DNA of 64,000 nt from Streptomyces longisporoflavus (GCF_014649775.1 NZ_BMTR01000001.1:558001-622000); one strand, 5' to 3'; numbered from the stretch's first letter, positions 15,134 through 24,382 are shown. Notes: a model not told the origin generated them from the sequence alone. Program-made: numbers and translations.

Positions 15134-18025
15134 ATGACCTTTTTGGTCCTGGCTCACTTCGTTGTCGCGCTCTGCGCGGCCCCGCTCGTCCGGCGCGCCG
15201 GCCCGCGCGCCTTCATCGTCCTTGCGCTGCCGCCCGCGGCAGCGCTTCTCTGGGCGCTCTGCCAGTGGGGCACGGTCACGGGCGGCGGAGCAAGCAGCGA
15301 GGCCTGGACGTGGATCGAGGCGTACGACGTCGACGCGGCGTTCCGCCTCGACGCGCTGGCCCTGGTGATGGTGCTGCTCGCCGCAGGCATCGGCGCCCTG
15401 GTCCTGCTGTACTGCGGCAGCTATTTCGCGCCGGGGACAAGGCAGTTGGGAGCCTTCGGCGGCAACCTCCTCGCCTTCGCCGGGGCGATGCTGGGCCTCG
15501 TCCTCGCCGACGACCTGATGATCCTGTACCTGTTCTGGGAACTGACGACCGTCCTGTCCTTCCTCCTGATCGGCTACGACAGCGAGAAGCGGGGCAGCCG
15601 CCGCTCCGCACTGCAGGCCCTGACGGTGACCATGGTCGGCGGACTCGCCATGTTCGTCGGGTTCCTGATGCTGGGCCACGCCGCCGGCACCTATCGCATC
15701 TCGCGGATCCTGGAATCGCCGCCCGCCGCCGACGCCACCCTCTCGGCCGCCCTTGTGCTGATCCTGGTCGGCGCCCTCGCCAAGTCCGCGGTGTGGCCGT
15801 TGAGCATGTGGCTGCCGAACGCGATGGCCGCCCCCACCCCCGTCAGCGCCTACCTGCACGCGGCGGCGATGGTCAAGGCGGGCGTCTACCTGGTGGCGCG
15901 CCTTGCGCCCGCGTTCGCGGACGTCGCGCCGTGGCGGCCGGTACTCCTGATCCTGGGCACGGCGACGATGCTGCTCGGCGGCTGGCGTGCGCTGCGCCTG
16001 AACGACCTCAAGCTCGTCCTCGCCTACGGGACCGTCAGCCAGCTCGGCTTCCTGATCGTGCTCGCGGGAGACGGCACGTACAACACCGGCCTCGCGGCCG
16101 TCACGATGATCCTGGGGCACGCGCTGTTCAAGGCGCCGCTGTTCCTGGTGACCGGCATCGTCGACCACGCGGCCGGCACGCGCGACCTGCGCCGCCTGTC
16201 CGGCGTGGGGCGGACGCTGCCATGGGTGGCCGTCGTCGCCGTCGTCGCCGGCGCCTCGATGGTCGCGCTGGTGCCGCTGCTCGGATTCGTCGCCAAGGAG
16301 GCCGCGTTCGAGGCACTGTGGCACGGCACCGTCGCCGAGCGCTGGGTGCTCGCCCTGATCGTGGTCGGCTCCGCGCTCACCACCGCCTACACCCTGCGCT
16401 TCCTGTGGGGCGCCTTCGCCCGCAAACCGGGAGTCGCCGACAGCGCCGTGCACCGCGTGGGCCCCCTCTTCCTCGCCCCGCCCGCCCTGCTGGCCCTGGC
16501 CTCGCTGCTGCTGGGCCCGGGCATCGGGTGGGCGGCGCCGCTCTTCGAGGCGTACGCCGCGCAGTACACCCTTCCGGCGCACCCCTACCACCTCGCCCTG
16601 TGGCACGGATTCGGGCCCGCGCTCGGTCTGTCGGCGCTGGCCTGGGCGGGCGGCGCGGTCCTGTTCGCGGGCCGCGACACGGTGGCACGCCTGGGACGCC
16701 GAGTGGCCTGGCCGAAGGCCGACGAGGCCTTCGGGCGGACCGTACTGGGTGTGGAACGCATGGCGCTCCAGGTGACGGGCGCGGTCCAGAAGGGCTCCCT
16801 GCCCGCCTACGTCGCCACCGTCCTGGGCGTCATGCTCGCCGGCCTCCTCGCGGTCCTGCTCACCGACCGCCCCTGGCACGGCGCCCCCGCGCCCCGCGCC
16901 TGGGACACCCCCTGGCAGGCCGCCGTCGCCGCGCTGACCTGCGCCTGCGCCCTGATGTGCCTGGTCGTGCAGCGCCGTATGAAGGCCGCCGTGCTCGCCG
17001 GCCTGACCGGATACGGCACCGCGCTGCTGTACGTGGTCCAGGGCGCACCCGATCTGGCCCTCACCCAGTTCGGCGTGGAGACCGTATCGACCGTCGTCCT
17101 GGTGCTCGTCCTGCGCAGGCTGCCCGTGCACTTCGGCGAGACGCTGCGCTCCTGGCGCCGCGTGGCCAGCCTGCTGCTCGCGCTCGCCAGCAGCCTCGTG
17201 GTGGCCTGCGCGGTGTGGATCGCGGCCGCCGCACGTACGGCCGACGCCGCCGGGGCGGCCATGACGGAGGAGACCGCCCACCACGGCCTGAAGGACGTCG
17301 TGGCGACGATCCTGGTGGACTTCCGCGCCTGGGACACCATGGGCGAGTCGGCCGTCCTCGCGGTCGCCGTCCTGGGCGTCACGAGCCTGCTGTACGTGCA
17401 CCGCAGACAGGGCCCGGCGCCAGGGACGCCACCCGCGCTGCCCGGCGGAGTGACCGCCTGGTCCCTGGCCACACCGGCCATCGAGGTACCGCCGAAATAC
17501 CGGCAGACCGCCCCCGAACGCAGCTGGCTGACGGCCGGTGACACCCTTGCGCCCGAGCACCGATCCGTCGTCTTCGAGGTCATCGCCCGCCTCGTCTTCC
17601 ACCCGATCCTGATGCTCTCGGTGTACCTGCTCCTGTGCGCGGAGAACCTGCCGGGCGGCGGCTTCGTCGGCGGGCTCGTCGCCGGGGTGGCCCTGATGAT
17701 CCGCTACCTCGCCGGCGGACGGCACGAGCTGGACGCCGCCGCCCCGCTGCACCCCGGCTTCTTCACCGGCCTCGGCCTGGCCCTGTCGACCGGCATCGCC
17801 CTCATCGGCCTGGTCGACGGCACGGTGCTGCACGCCTGGACGTGGCACGGCCGGCTGCCGCTGATCGGCGACTGGCACATGGGCACCGCCGTCCTCTTCG
17901 ACCTGGGGGTGTATCTGCTGGTCCTCGGCGGGGTCCTGGACATCGTCCGCGCCCTCGGATCCAAGATCGACCAGCAGACGGAGCGCAGAGCCGGCCTCGC
18001 GTTGGCCAGGGAGGGGGAGCGATGA
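15134..18025 (+). CDS. mrpA: Mrp/Mnh antiporter subunit A, fused to subunit B
   Basis: A 963-residue membrane protein. Residues 1 to about 760 are the NuoL-like MrpA part, with the conserved glutamate in LFWELTTVLSFLLIG (about 137), the lysine in ALAKSAVWPLSMWLP and the histidine in SAYLHAAAMVKAGVYL, which form the proton path in complex I relatives. After about residue 815 (VFEVIARLVFHPILMLSVYL) the sequence is MrpB-like. So A and B are fused, as in group 2 Mrp systems. It is the first gene of six; the complex exports Na+ or other monovalent cations in exchange for protons and supports alkali and salt tolerance. No ribosome site is clear before the ATG at 15134. Confidence 0.93.
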   Translation: MTFLVLAHFVVALCAAPLVRRAGPRAFIVLALPPAAALLWALCQWGTVTGGGASSEAWTWIEAYDVDAAFRLDALALVMVLLAAGIGALVLLYCGSYFAPGTRQLGAFGGNLLAFAGAMLGLVLADDLMILYLFWELTTVLSFLLIGYDSEKRGSRRSALQALTVTMVGGLAMFVGFLMLGHAAGTYRISRILESPPAADATLSAALVLILVGALAKSAVWPLSMWLPNAMAAPTPVSAYLHAAAMVKAGVYLVARLAPAFADVAPWRPVLLILGTATMLLGGWRALRLNDLKLVLAYGTVSQLGFLIVLAGDGTYNTGLAAVTMILGHALFKAPLFLVTGIVDHAAGTRDLRRLSGVGRTLPWVAVVAVVAGASMVALVPLLGFVAKEAAFEALWHGTVAERWVLALIVVGSALTTAYTLRFLWGAFARKPGVADSAVHRVGPLFLAPPALLALASLLLGPGIGWAAPLFEAYAAQYTLPAHPYHLALWHGFGPALGLSALAWAGGAVLFAGRDTVARLGRRVAWPKADEAFGRTVLGVERMALQVTGAVQKGSLPAYVATVLGVMLAGLLAVLLTDRPWHGAPAPRAWDTPWQAAVAALTCACALMCLVVQRRMKAAVLAGLTGYGTALLYVVQGAPDLALTQFGVETVSTVVLVLVLRRLPVHFGETLRSWRRVASLLLALASSLVVACAVWIAAAARTADAAGAAMTEETAHHGLKDVVATILVDFRAWDTMGESAVLAVAVLGVTSLLYVHRRQGPAPGTPPALPGGVTAWSLATPAIEVPPKYRQTAPERSWLTAGDTLAPEHRSVVFEVIARLVFHPILMLSVYLLLCAENLPGGGFVGGLVAGVALMIRYLAGGRHELDAAAPLHPGFFTGLGLALSTGIALIGLVDGTVLHAWTWHGRLPLIGDWHMGTAVLFDLGVYLLVLGGVLDIVRALGSKIDQQTERRAGLALAREGER

Positions 18026-18597
18026 CCGTCAGCCTGACCCTGCTGATCTGCGCCGTCGTCCTGACCGCCGTCGGCGCGGTCCTCCTGCACACCCGCAGCC
18101 TGACCCGCGTGCTCATGGGCGTCATCGTCTGCGGCAACGGCGTCAACCTGCTGGTCCTTGCCACCACCGGACGCGCCGGGGCCCCGCCCCTGCTCTACCC
18201 CGGCGTCGCACACGCGCGCGTCACCGACCCGCTGCCCCAGGCCATCGTGCTCACCGCCGTCGTCATCACCCTGGCCACCACGGCGTTCGTCCTCGCGATG
18301 GTCTATCGCAGCAGCCAGCTGACCGGCACCGACTTCGTCCAGGACGACGTGGAGGACCGCCGTGTCGTCCTGCGCGCCGAGATCGCCGAAGAGCGCGCCG
18401 AACTGCGCGAACGCCACCGCGGCGAGGGACCGCGCGCCTGGCGCGACGAACGCCGCGAGCAGCGCCGCCGACTGCGCGCCGACCGCGCCTTCCAGGCCCG
18501 CGCCCGCGACGCCCCCGGCGATCTGTGGGACGACATCCTCGGCGCGGACCCGCCGCAATCGCCAAGCCCCGCACGGCAGGAGAACGACCCCCGTTGA
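18022..18597 (+). CDS. mrpC: Mrp antiporter subunit C (NuoK-like)
   Basis: A 191-residue protein with three transmembrane helices in the first 100 residues: VSLTLLICAVVLTAVGAVLL, TRVLMGVIVCGNGVNLLVLA and PQAIVLTAVVITLATTAFVL, the NuoK pattern. The usual length is 110-130 residues; here a long charged Arg/Glu-rich cytoplasmic tail of about 80 residues is added. The ATG overlaps the mrpA stop by 4 nt (ATGA), with GGGAGGGGGAGCG as ribosome site. Confidence 0.92.
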   Translation: MTVSLTLLICAVVLTAVGAVLLHTRSLTRVLMGVIVCGNGVNLLVLATTGRAGAPPLLYPGVAHARVTDPLPQAIVLTAVVITLATTAFVLAMVYRSSQLTGTDFVQDDVEDRRVVLRAEIAEERAELRERHRGEGPRAWRDERREQRRRLRADRAFQARARDAPGDLWDDILGADPPQSPSPARQENDPR

Positions 18598-20228
18598 ACG
18601 CCCTCGTCCCGCTGCCCGTCGTACTGCCGCTGACCGCGTGCGGCCTGAGCATGTTCATCGGGCCCCGGCTGCGCGTCCTGCACCGGCTGATCGGCATCGG
18701 CGTCCTCGCCGCCGTCCTCGCCGTCGACCTCGTCCTGCTCGTCGGAGCCGACCGGGACGGCCCGCTCGTCGTCCATCTCGGCGACTTCGCCCCGCCGCTG
18801 GGGGTGACCCTGGTCGCCGACCGGCTCGCCGCCCTGATGCTGACCGTTTCCGGCGCCGTCACCCTCATCGTCCTGATCTACGCGCTCGGCCAGGACATGG
18901 TCGACCGCGAGGAACGCGCCCCGATCGCCGTCTTCCACCCCGCCTACCTGGTCCTGGTCTCCGGGGTCTCGCTCACCTTCCTCGCCGGCGACCTCGTGAC
19001 CCTCTACGTCGGCTTCGAGATCATGCTGATGGCCAGCTTCGTGCTGCTCACCCTGGGCGGCACCGAGCCGCGTCTGCGCGCCGGTTCGACCTACGTCGTC
19101 GTCTCCCTCGTCTCCTCCCTGGTCTTCCTCGCCGGCATCGCGGTCGCCTACGCCGCCTGCGGCACCGCCAACTTCGCCCAGCTCGCCGTCCGCCTGTCCG
19201 ACGTGCCGCTGGGCGTACGCACCCTGATCGAGGCGCTGCTGCTCACCGTGTTCGGCGTCAAGGCCGCCGTCTTCCCGGTGGCCGCCTGGCTGCCCGACTC
19301 CTACCCGACCGCGCCCGCCCCGGTCACCGCCGTCTTCGCCGGGCTGCTCACCAAGGTCGGCGTGTACTCCATACTGCGCGCCGAGACCCTGCTCTTCCCC
19401 GGCAACCGGCTCTCCACCCTGCTGATGGCGATCGCGTTCGCCTCCCTGCTGATCGGGATCCTGGGCGCGGTGGCCCAGACCGACCTCAAACGGCTGCTGT
19501 CCTTCACGCTTGTGAGCCACATCGGCTTCATGCTCTACGGACTCGCCCTGGGCAGCCGGGGCGGCATCGGCGGCGCCATCGTCTACACCGCACACCACAT
19601 CACCGTCCAGACGACGCTGTTCCTGGCCGCCGGGCTGCTCGAAAGGCGCTATGGCAGCACCGACCTGACGCGCCTGGGCGGCGCGGCCCGCACCGCGCCC
19701 CTGCTGGCCGCGCTCTGGTTCGTGCCCGCCATGAACCTCGCCGGCATCCCGCCGCTGTCCGGCTTCCTCGGCAAGCTGGGCCTGATGCAGGCGGGCGCGG
19801 CGGACGGCGGCGTCGACACGTATGTGCTGCTCGCCGCCTGCGCCGTCGCCAGCCTCCTGACCCTGTACGTGATGGTCAAGGTGTGGAACCTGGCCTTCTG
19901 GCGGGCCACGCCTTCCCAACTGCCCCTGGAGGGAACCGTGTTGGAGGACACAGACGACACAGACGACACGGACGACACCGCCGACGCAGACGGCACCGCC
20001 GATGCCGGGCAGGTCAGGAGCGTCGGCGCGGTGGCCGTCGCCCCCGCGTCCGCCTGCGTGCGTACCACGGTCCGGGTGCCGTACGTGATGATCGGCGCGA
20101 CCGTCGCCGCGGTGCTGCTCGGACTGTCCTACACCGTGCTCGCCACCCCCCTGGCAGGCCTGGCCGACCGCTCGGCCGCCGAACTCCTGGCCCGCACCCC
20201 CTACGTCGAGGCGGTGCTCGGCCCGTGA
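18594..20228 (+). CDS. mrpD: Mrp antiporter subunit D (NuoN-like)
   Basis: A 544-residue antiporter-like subunit. The key glutamate is in VGFEIMLMASFVLLTLGG and the lysines in FGVKAAVFPVAAWLPDSY and GLLTKVGVYSIL. It starts with TTG at 18594, in a TTGA overlap with mrpC, with AGGAG about 10 nt upstream. Between two C-terminal helices it carries an unusual acidic insert of Asp-Thr repeats (DTDDTDDTDDTADADG, about residues 450-466) encoded by near-identical 9-bp units. Confidence 0.93.
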   Translation: MNALVPLPVVLPLTACGLSMFIGPRLRVLHRLIGIGVLAAVLAVDLVLLVGADRDGPLVVHLGDFAPPLGVTLVADRLAALMLTVSGAVTLIVLIYALGQDMVDREERAPIAVFHPAYLVLVSGVSLTFLAGDLVTLYVGFEIMLMASFVLLTLGGTEPRLRAGSTYVVVSLVSSLVFLAGIAVAYAACGTANFAQLAVRLSDVPLGVRTLIEALLLTVFGVKAAVFPVAAWLPDSYPTAPAPVTAVFAGLLTKVGVYSILRAETLLFPGNRLSTLLMAIAFASLLIGILGAVAQTDLKRLLSFTLVSHIGFMLYGLALGSRGGIGGAIVYTAHHITVQTTLFLAAGLLERRYGSTDLTRLGGAARTAPLLAALWFVPAMNLAGIPPLSGFLGKLGLMQAGAADGGVDTYVLLAACAVASLLTLYVMVKVWNLAFWRATPSQLPLEGTVLEDTDDTDDTDDTADADGTADAGQVRSVGAVAVAPASACVRTTVRVPYVMIGATVAAVLLGLSYTVLATPLAGLADRSAAELLARTPYVEAVLGP

Positions 20229-20839
20229 GTTCCCCCGAAACGGCGAGCCGCCCGCGCCGCCTGGACCCGTCCCTGATCGCCTGGCTCACGGTGATCTGGA
20301 TGCTGCTGTGGTCGGGGCCCACCTGGGGCAACCTGTTCAGCGGCATCCTGGTCGCCGTGGCCCTGTGCCTCGTCTTCCCGCTGCCCGCCGTCGAACTCGC
20401 CCTGCGCCTGCGCCCACTGGGCATCCTGCGGCTCGCCGGGTATCTGGCCTACGACATGGTCGTCTCCAGCGCCACGGTGACCCGGCAGGCCCTGGGCGGC
20501 CGCAAACGCCCCGCCGCGGTGATCGCCGTCCAACTGCGGTGCCGCACCGACCTGATGATCGCCGCGACCGCGGTCGCCGTCTCCTGCGTGCCGGGCGGCG
20601 CCCTGGTCGAGGTCAACGCCGCCACCGCCACCCTGTACCTGCACATGTCCGACGCCGACGACCGTGACGCGGTGCGCCGTACCCGCCGCGACGTGTGGCG
20701 CCTGGAGGCCCTGGTCGTACGGGCCTTCGGCACCCGCGCCGAGGTCGAGCGCGTCGCCGCCGACCCGGGGCCCCCGCCCGCACCGCCTGCCTCTCCTGCT
20801 CCACCTGCTCCTCCGGAACGAAAGGACCCCGGGCCGTGA
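20225..20839 (+). CDS. mrpE: Mrp antiporter subunit E
   Basis: A 204-residue MnhE/MrpE protein: two or three N-terminal membrane segments (LTVIWMLLWSGPTWGNLFSG, VAVALCLVFPLPAVELALRL) and a cytoplasmic ferredoxin-like part with VAVSCVPGGALVEVNAATATL. The C-terminus ends in a proline-rich run (PPPAPPASPAPPAPPER), an extension over typical members. The GTG at 20225 overlaps the mrpD stop by 4 nt. Confidence 0.9.
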   Translation: MSSPETASRPRRLDPSLIAWLTVIWMLLWSGPTWGNLFSGILVAVALCLVFPLPAVELALRLRPLGILRLAGYLAYDMVVSSATVTRQALGGRKRPAAVIAVQLRCRTDLMIAATAVAVSCVPGGALVEVNAATATLYLHMSDADDRDAVRRTRRDVWRLEALVVRAFGTRAEVERVAADPGPPPAPPASPAPPAPPERKDPGP

Positions 20840-21132
20840 CCGCTGCGGACGACATCCTGCTCGACGCCGCCCTGACGGTGATCCTCCTGGCGGGCGCCCT
20901 CCTGCTGATCCGCATCTGGCGCGGTCCGTCCATGCTCGACCGTGCGGTGGGCGTCGATGTCGCCGCAGCCCTGATCGTGGCCGGGATCGGGGTGCAGGCG
21001 GCCACCACCCGGACCCGCTACTACCTCTCGATCATGCTGGTGATCGCCTTCCTCGGCTTCACCAGCTCGGTGGGCATCGCCCGCTTCATCGCCGTACGCG
21101 ACCGCCCCAACTCGCCCAAGGAGGGACCGTGA
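20836..21132 (+). CDS. mrpF: Mrp antiporter subunit F
   Basis: A 98-residue, three-helix protein. LLIRIWRGPSMLDRAVGVDV is the family signature (RGPs..DRvva.D), followed by YYLSIMLVIAFLGFTSSVGI. The GTG at 20836 overlaps the mrpE stop by 4 nt. It is a small structural subunit of the antiporter. Confidence 0.92.
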   Translation: MTAADDILLDAALTVILLAGALLLIRIWRGPSMLDRAVGVDVAAALIVAGIGVQAATTRTRYYLSIMLVIAFLGFTSSVGIARFIAVRDRPNSPKEGP

Positions 21133-21500
21133 GCGCCTGGCACCACGCGGCCGACCTCGCCGGAGCGGCCCTGCTGCTCGTCGGCGCCCTGGTCTGCCTG
21201 ACCGGCGTCATCGGCCTGTTGCGGCTGCCCGACGTGCTGGCCCGGAGCAGCGCCGCCACCAACCCGCAGACGCTCGGCATCATCCTGCTCACCGCGGGAG
21301 TCGCGCTGCGGCTGCGCTCCTGGGTCGACCTGGGCACGCTCGCCCTGGTCGTCTTCTTCCAACTCCTCACCAACCCCGTCGCCGCGCACCTGGTGGCCCG
21401 CGTCGCCTACCGCACGGGGCAGATCGGCGACTGCGCCCTGCTCTTCGACGAGCTCGGCGGCGCACCGACGCCCGAGGCCAACCGCGACCGGCGGACCTGA
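21129..21500 (+). CDS. mrpG: Mrp antiporter subunit G
   Basis: A 123-residue, three-helix protein with the MnhG signature VIGLLRLPDVLARSSAATNP and TLGIILLTAGVALRL, then LALVVFFQLLTNPVAAHLVA. The GTG at 21129 overlaps the mrpF stop by 4 nt. It closes the operon. A DNA glycosylase gene begins 31 nt later and could be read through. Confidence 0.93.
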   Translation: MSAWHHAADLAGAALLLVGALVCLTGVIGLLRLPDVLARSSAATNPQTLGIILLTAGVALRLRSWVDLGTLALVVFFQLLTNPVAAHLVARVAYRTGQIGDCALLFDELGGAPTPEANRDRRT

Positions 21501-21531
21501 CCGGGGGCGGGGGAGGGCAGAATCCTGCACT

Positions 21532-22665
21532 GTGACGATCACCGAGCGCGAACTCAACCGGGCAACCCTTAGCCGCCAACTGTTGCTCGAGCGACAGCCG
21601 TTCACCGTCCAGGAGGGGGTGCGGCGCGTGGTCGCGCTGCAGGCGCAGCAGCCGGCCTCGCCCTACCTCGCCCTGTTCAACCGGCTCACCGACTTCGCTC
21701 CGGCGGATCTCGACGCGGCGTTCACCGGCGGCTCGGTGGTCAAGGCCACCCTGATGCGGATCACGCTGCACGCCGTGCACGCCGAGGACTACCCCGCCTT
21801 TCGCGCCGCGATGCAGCCCACGCTCTACGCCTCCCGGCTCGGCGCCCGCTTCGCCGCGGCGGGACTGAGCCCCGCGGACGCCCACGTACTGGTGCCGCAG
21901 GTCCTCGACTTCGCCCGCGAGCCGCGGACCTCGGCAGAAATGCAGGCGTGGGTCGAGGAGCGGCTCGGCGCCGACAAGAAGGACGGGGCCTGGTGGGGGC
22001 TGAAGGGCTACGCGCCGTTGCACCACGCCCCGACGGACGCACCCTGGTCCTTCGGTCACCGACCGTCCTTCGTCGCCGCGCAGGGCGGAGCCGTACCGGC
22101 GGGCAGGGAGGCGGACCCGCAGGCGTTGCAGACGTTGATCCTGCGCTATCTGGCGGGGTTCGGGCCCGCGTCCCTCGCCGACGTGGCGCAGTTCGCCATG
22201 GTGGGAAGAACACACGTCCGCGCGGCGCTCCTTGCTCTGGGCGACACCCTGGAGCAGCTGCAAGGCCCGGACGGCAGCGTGCTGTTCGATCTGCCGGGGG
22301 CGTCGCGGCCGCCCGGCGAGACGCCCGCGCCTCCGCGGCTCATGGCCATGTGGGACAGCATCCTGCTGGCGTACGCCGACCGCGGCCGGGTGATACCCCC
22401 GGCCTACCGGCCCCTGGTGATCCGGCGCAACGGCGACGCCCTGCCGACCCTGCTGGTGGACGGCCATGTCGCCGGTGTGTGGCGGGCGGTGGACGGCCGT
22501 GTCGAGGCCACGGCCTTTCACCCGCTGCCGCCCGCCGCCTGGGAAGGACTTGCCGCGGAGGCCCGGGCCCTGACGGCTCTTCTCGGTGAGCGTGAGGCGG
22601 CGGTCTACAGCCGGTACCACCACTGGTGGGCCAAGCTGCCCGAGGCCGAGGTGCGGATTCTGTAG
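21532..22665 (+). CDS. AlkZ-like DNA glycosylase (HTH_42 / winged-helix family)
   Basis: A 377-residue protein of the HTH_42 family. From the GTG start, the catalytic Q-x-Q motif is at Gln37-Ala-Gln39 in VVALQAQQP, the same positions as in Streptomyces sahachiroi AlkZ, which unhooks azinomycin-type interstrand crosslinks. The three winged-helix units span residues about 8-240 (ATLMRITLHAVHAEDYPAFR, GPASLADVAQFAMVGRTHVR) followed by a beta-rich C-terminal part (WDSILLAYADRGRVIPPAYR). By family it removes bulky alkylated purines from DNA. It starts 31 nt after mrpG. Substrate range is inference. Confidence 0.83.
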   Translation: MTITERELNRATLSRQLLLERQPFTVQEGVRRVVALQAQQPASPYLALFNRLTDFAPADLDAAFTGGSVVKATLMRITLHAVHAEDYPAFRAAMQPTLYASRLGARFAAAGLSPADAHVLVPQVLDFAREPRTSAEMQAWVEERLGADKKDGAWWGLKGYAPLHHAPTDAPWSFGHRPSFVAAQGGAVPAGREADPQALQTLILRYLAGFGPASLADVAQFAMVGRTHVRAALLALGDTLEQLQGPDGSVLFDLPGASRPPGETPAPPRLMAMWDSILLAYADRGRVIPPAYRPLVIRRNGDALPTLLVDGHVAGVWRAVDGRVEATAFHPLPPAAWEGLAAEARALTALLGEREAAVYSRYHHWWAKLPEAEVRIL

Positions 22666-22666
22666 C

Positions 22667-23497
22667 TCAGGACTCCCGGCGCGCGGTCGCGGCCAGTGAG
22701 CCGAGGAGGGCAAGGGCCTCGCTGCTGGGCGAGGCCGGCTCCGCGTGGTAGACGACCAGTTCCTGGCCCGGTGCCGCGCGGACGTCGAAGGTCTGCATGG
22801 TCAGCGTCAGCGGTCCGACCTCGCGGTGCTCGAACCGCTTGCTCTCCAGCGCCTTGCCGCGCGCGTCGTGACGGGCCCACAAATCGGCGAACTCAGGGCT
22901 CTGGTGCAGCAGTTCACCGAGTACGTGGCGCACCCGCGGGTCGTCGGGCGCCGCGCCGTGAGCGAGCCGGAAGCCGGCCACGGAGTTGCGCGCGACGTCG
23001 TGCCAGTCGCGGTAGAAGGCACGGGCGGCCGGGTCGGTGAACACGACGTGCAGGAGGTTGCGCGAGTGCGCCCAGCTCTGGAAGAGCGCGTCGGCGATCG
23101 CGTTGGACGCCAGGACGTCGTACGCGCGGTTGTAGACGAGGGCCGGATTGTGCGGCCAGGCGTCCATCAGCGCCAGCAGACCCGGCTCGACCCGGTCGGC
23201 CACGGCGGCGGCCCTGGCGCGCGGGCCGAGCCCCGCCAGACGGAACAGGTGCAGGCGCCCGTCCTCGTCGAGGCGCAGGGCGGCGGCCAGGGCGTCGAGG
23301 ACCTGCGCGGAGGGCGTGCGCTCACGGCCCTGCTCCAGGCGTACGTAGTAGTCCGCGCTGACCCCGGCGAGCAGCGCCACCTCCTCGCGCCGAAGCCCCG
23401 GCACCCGGCGATACCCCGTGACGGGCAGATTCGCCCGGGCCGGCGTGACGTCGGCGCGCCGGGCGGTGAGATAGGCGCCGAGCTCTGAGCGTGACAT
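22667..23497 (-). CDS. XRE-family regulator with MmyB-like ligand domain
   Basis: A 276-residue protein. Residues about 3-85 are the helix-turn-helix (VPGLRREEVALLAGVSADYY then VRLEQGRERTPSAQVLDALA), and about 110-265 the MmyB-like PAS-type domain (NPALVYNRAYDVLASNAIAD). This class is very common in Streptomyces beside short-chain dehydrogenases, which it controls in response to an unknown, possibly fatty-acid-like ligand. It is divergent from the SDR gene at 23600, with a perfect 9-3-9 palindrome between them. Its stop is 2 nt from the stop of the convergent glycosylase gene. Confidence 0.9.
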   Translation of the reverse strand: MSRSELGAYLTARRADVTPARANLPVTGYRRVPGLRREEVALLAGVSADYYVRLEQGRERTPSAQVLDALAAALRLDEDGRLHLFRLAGLGPRARAAAVADRVEPGLLALMDAWPHNPALVYNRAYDVLASNAIADALFQSWAHSRNLLHVVFTDPAARAFYRDWHDVARNSVAGFRLAHGAAPDDPRVRHVLGELLHQSPEFADLWARHDARGKALESKRFEHREVGPLTLTMQTFDVRAAPGQELVVYHAEPASPSSEALALLGSLAATARRES

Positions 23498-23529
23498 GCC
23501 GCCATGCTAGAGCCGCACCCGGCGGACTT

Positions 23530-23550
23530 CCCGGGTGCGCTGCACCCGGG
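23530..23550 (+). promoter_or_regulatory. 9-3-9 palindrome between XRE and SDR genes
   Basis: CCCGGGTGC-GCT-GCACCCGGG is a perfect inverted repeat lying 33 nt from the XRE start and 50 nt from the SDR start. It is the likely operator of the XRE-MmyB regulator. Confidence 0.65.
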
Positions 23551-23599
23551 AGGACGCCGCCTCTCCCGCCGGCGCCGGGCCCGCACCAGCCTTGAGGCC

Positions 23600-24382
23600 A
23601 TGACCACACACCACACGGAACACCACACGGACAACACCGCGCCGGGCGACCGCAAGGTCGTCCTCGTCACCGGCGCCAGCAGCGGCATCGGCGCTGCCAT
23701 CGCCTCGCGACTCGTACAAGAGGGACACCAGGTGGTGGCCGGAGCGCGCCGCACCGACCGCTTGCGGGACCTGGCGGACAGCACGAAGGAGGCGGCTGCC
23801 CGCTCCGGCGGGGGACTGGAGCCGGTACAGCTGGACGTGACCGACCGCGCGGACGTCGCGGCCTTCGTCCGGGGCGCCCGCGAGCGCCACGGCCGCGTCG
23901 ACGTCCTCGTCGGCAACGCCGGTGTCATGCCGCTGTCGCGCCTCGACTCCCTGCTCGTGGAGGAGTGGGACCGCATGATCGACGTGAACATCCGCGGCCT
24001 GCTGTACGGGATCGCCGCGGCGCTGCCCGTGTTCACCGCTCAGGGATCGGGACACTTCGTGACGGTGGCGAGCGTCGGCGCCCACGAGGTCGTGCCCACC
24101 AGTGCCGTCTACAGCGGCACGAAGCACGCCGCGTGGGCGATCGCCGAGGGCCTGCGCCAGGAGTCCGACCCCTCGATCCGGGTCACGACCATCTCGCCCG
24201 GCGTGGTCGTCTCCGAGCTTGCCGACACCATCACCGAGGAGGGCGCCGCCGAGGCCATGCGCACCTACCGGGCCCATGCGATCGGGCCCGACGCCATCGC
24301 CGGCGCCGTCTCGTACGCCCTGGCCCAGCCGTCCGACGTCGACGTCAACGAAATCATCGTGCGGCCCGCCCGCCAGCGCTGA
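23600..24382 (+). CDS. Short-chain dehydrogenase/reductase (SDR)
   Basis: A 260-residue classical SDR: cofactor motif TGASSGIG at residues 24-31, NAGVMPLSRL, the catalytic serine strand VTVASVGAHEV, and YSGTK active-site tyrosine/lysine. Arg residues after the second strand (GARRTDRL) favour NADP. The substrate is unknown; XRE-MmyB neighbours usually go with broad-range carbonyl reductases. The ATG at 23600 follows TTGAGG. The first 12 residues (MTTHHTEHHTDN) are a short His/Thr repeat outside the fold. Confidence 0.9.
   Translation: MTTHHTEHHTDNTAPGDRKVVLVTGASSGIGAAIASRLVQEGHQVVAGARRTDRLRDLADSTKEAAARSGGGLEPVQLDVTDRADVAAFVRGARERHGRVDVLVGNAGVMPLSRLDSLLVEEWDRMIDVNIRGLLYGIAAALPVFTAQGSGHFVTVASVGAHEVVPTSAVYSGTKHAAWAIAEGLRQESDPSIRVTTISPGVVVSELADTITEEGAAEAMRTYRAHAIGPDAIAGAVSYALAQPSDVDVNEIIVRPARQR

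Noticed and set aside
14321..17878. Very long open frame on the minus strand across the GNAT and mrpA genes
   Set aside because: It is the antisense shadow of two well-supported genes in 72% GC DNA; the translation is low-complexity (Gly, Gln, Arg, His) and has no domain.
18303..19919. Long minus-strand frame across mrpC and mrpD
   Set aside because: Antisense shadow; composition is repetitive Asp/Gly/Gln with no recognisable fold.
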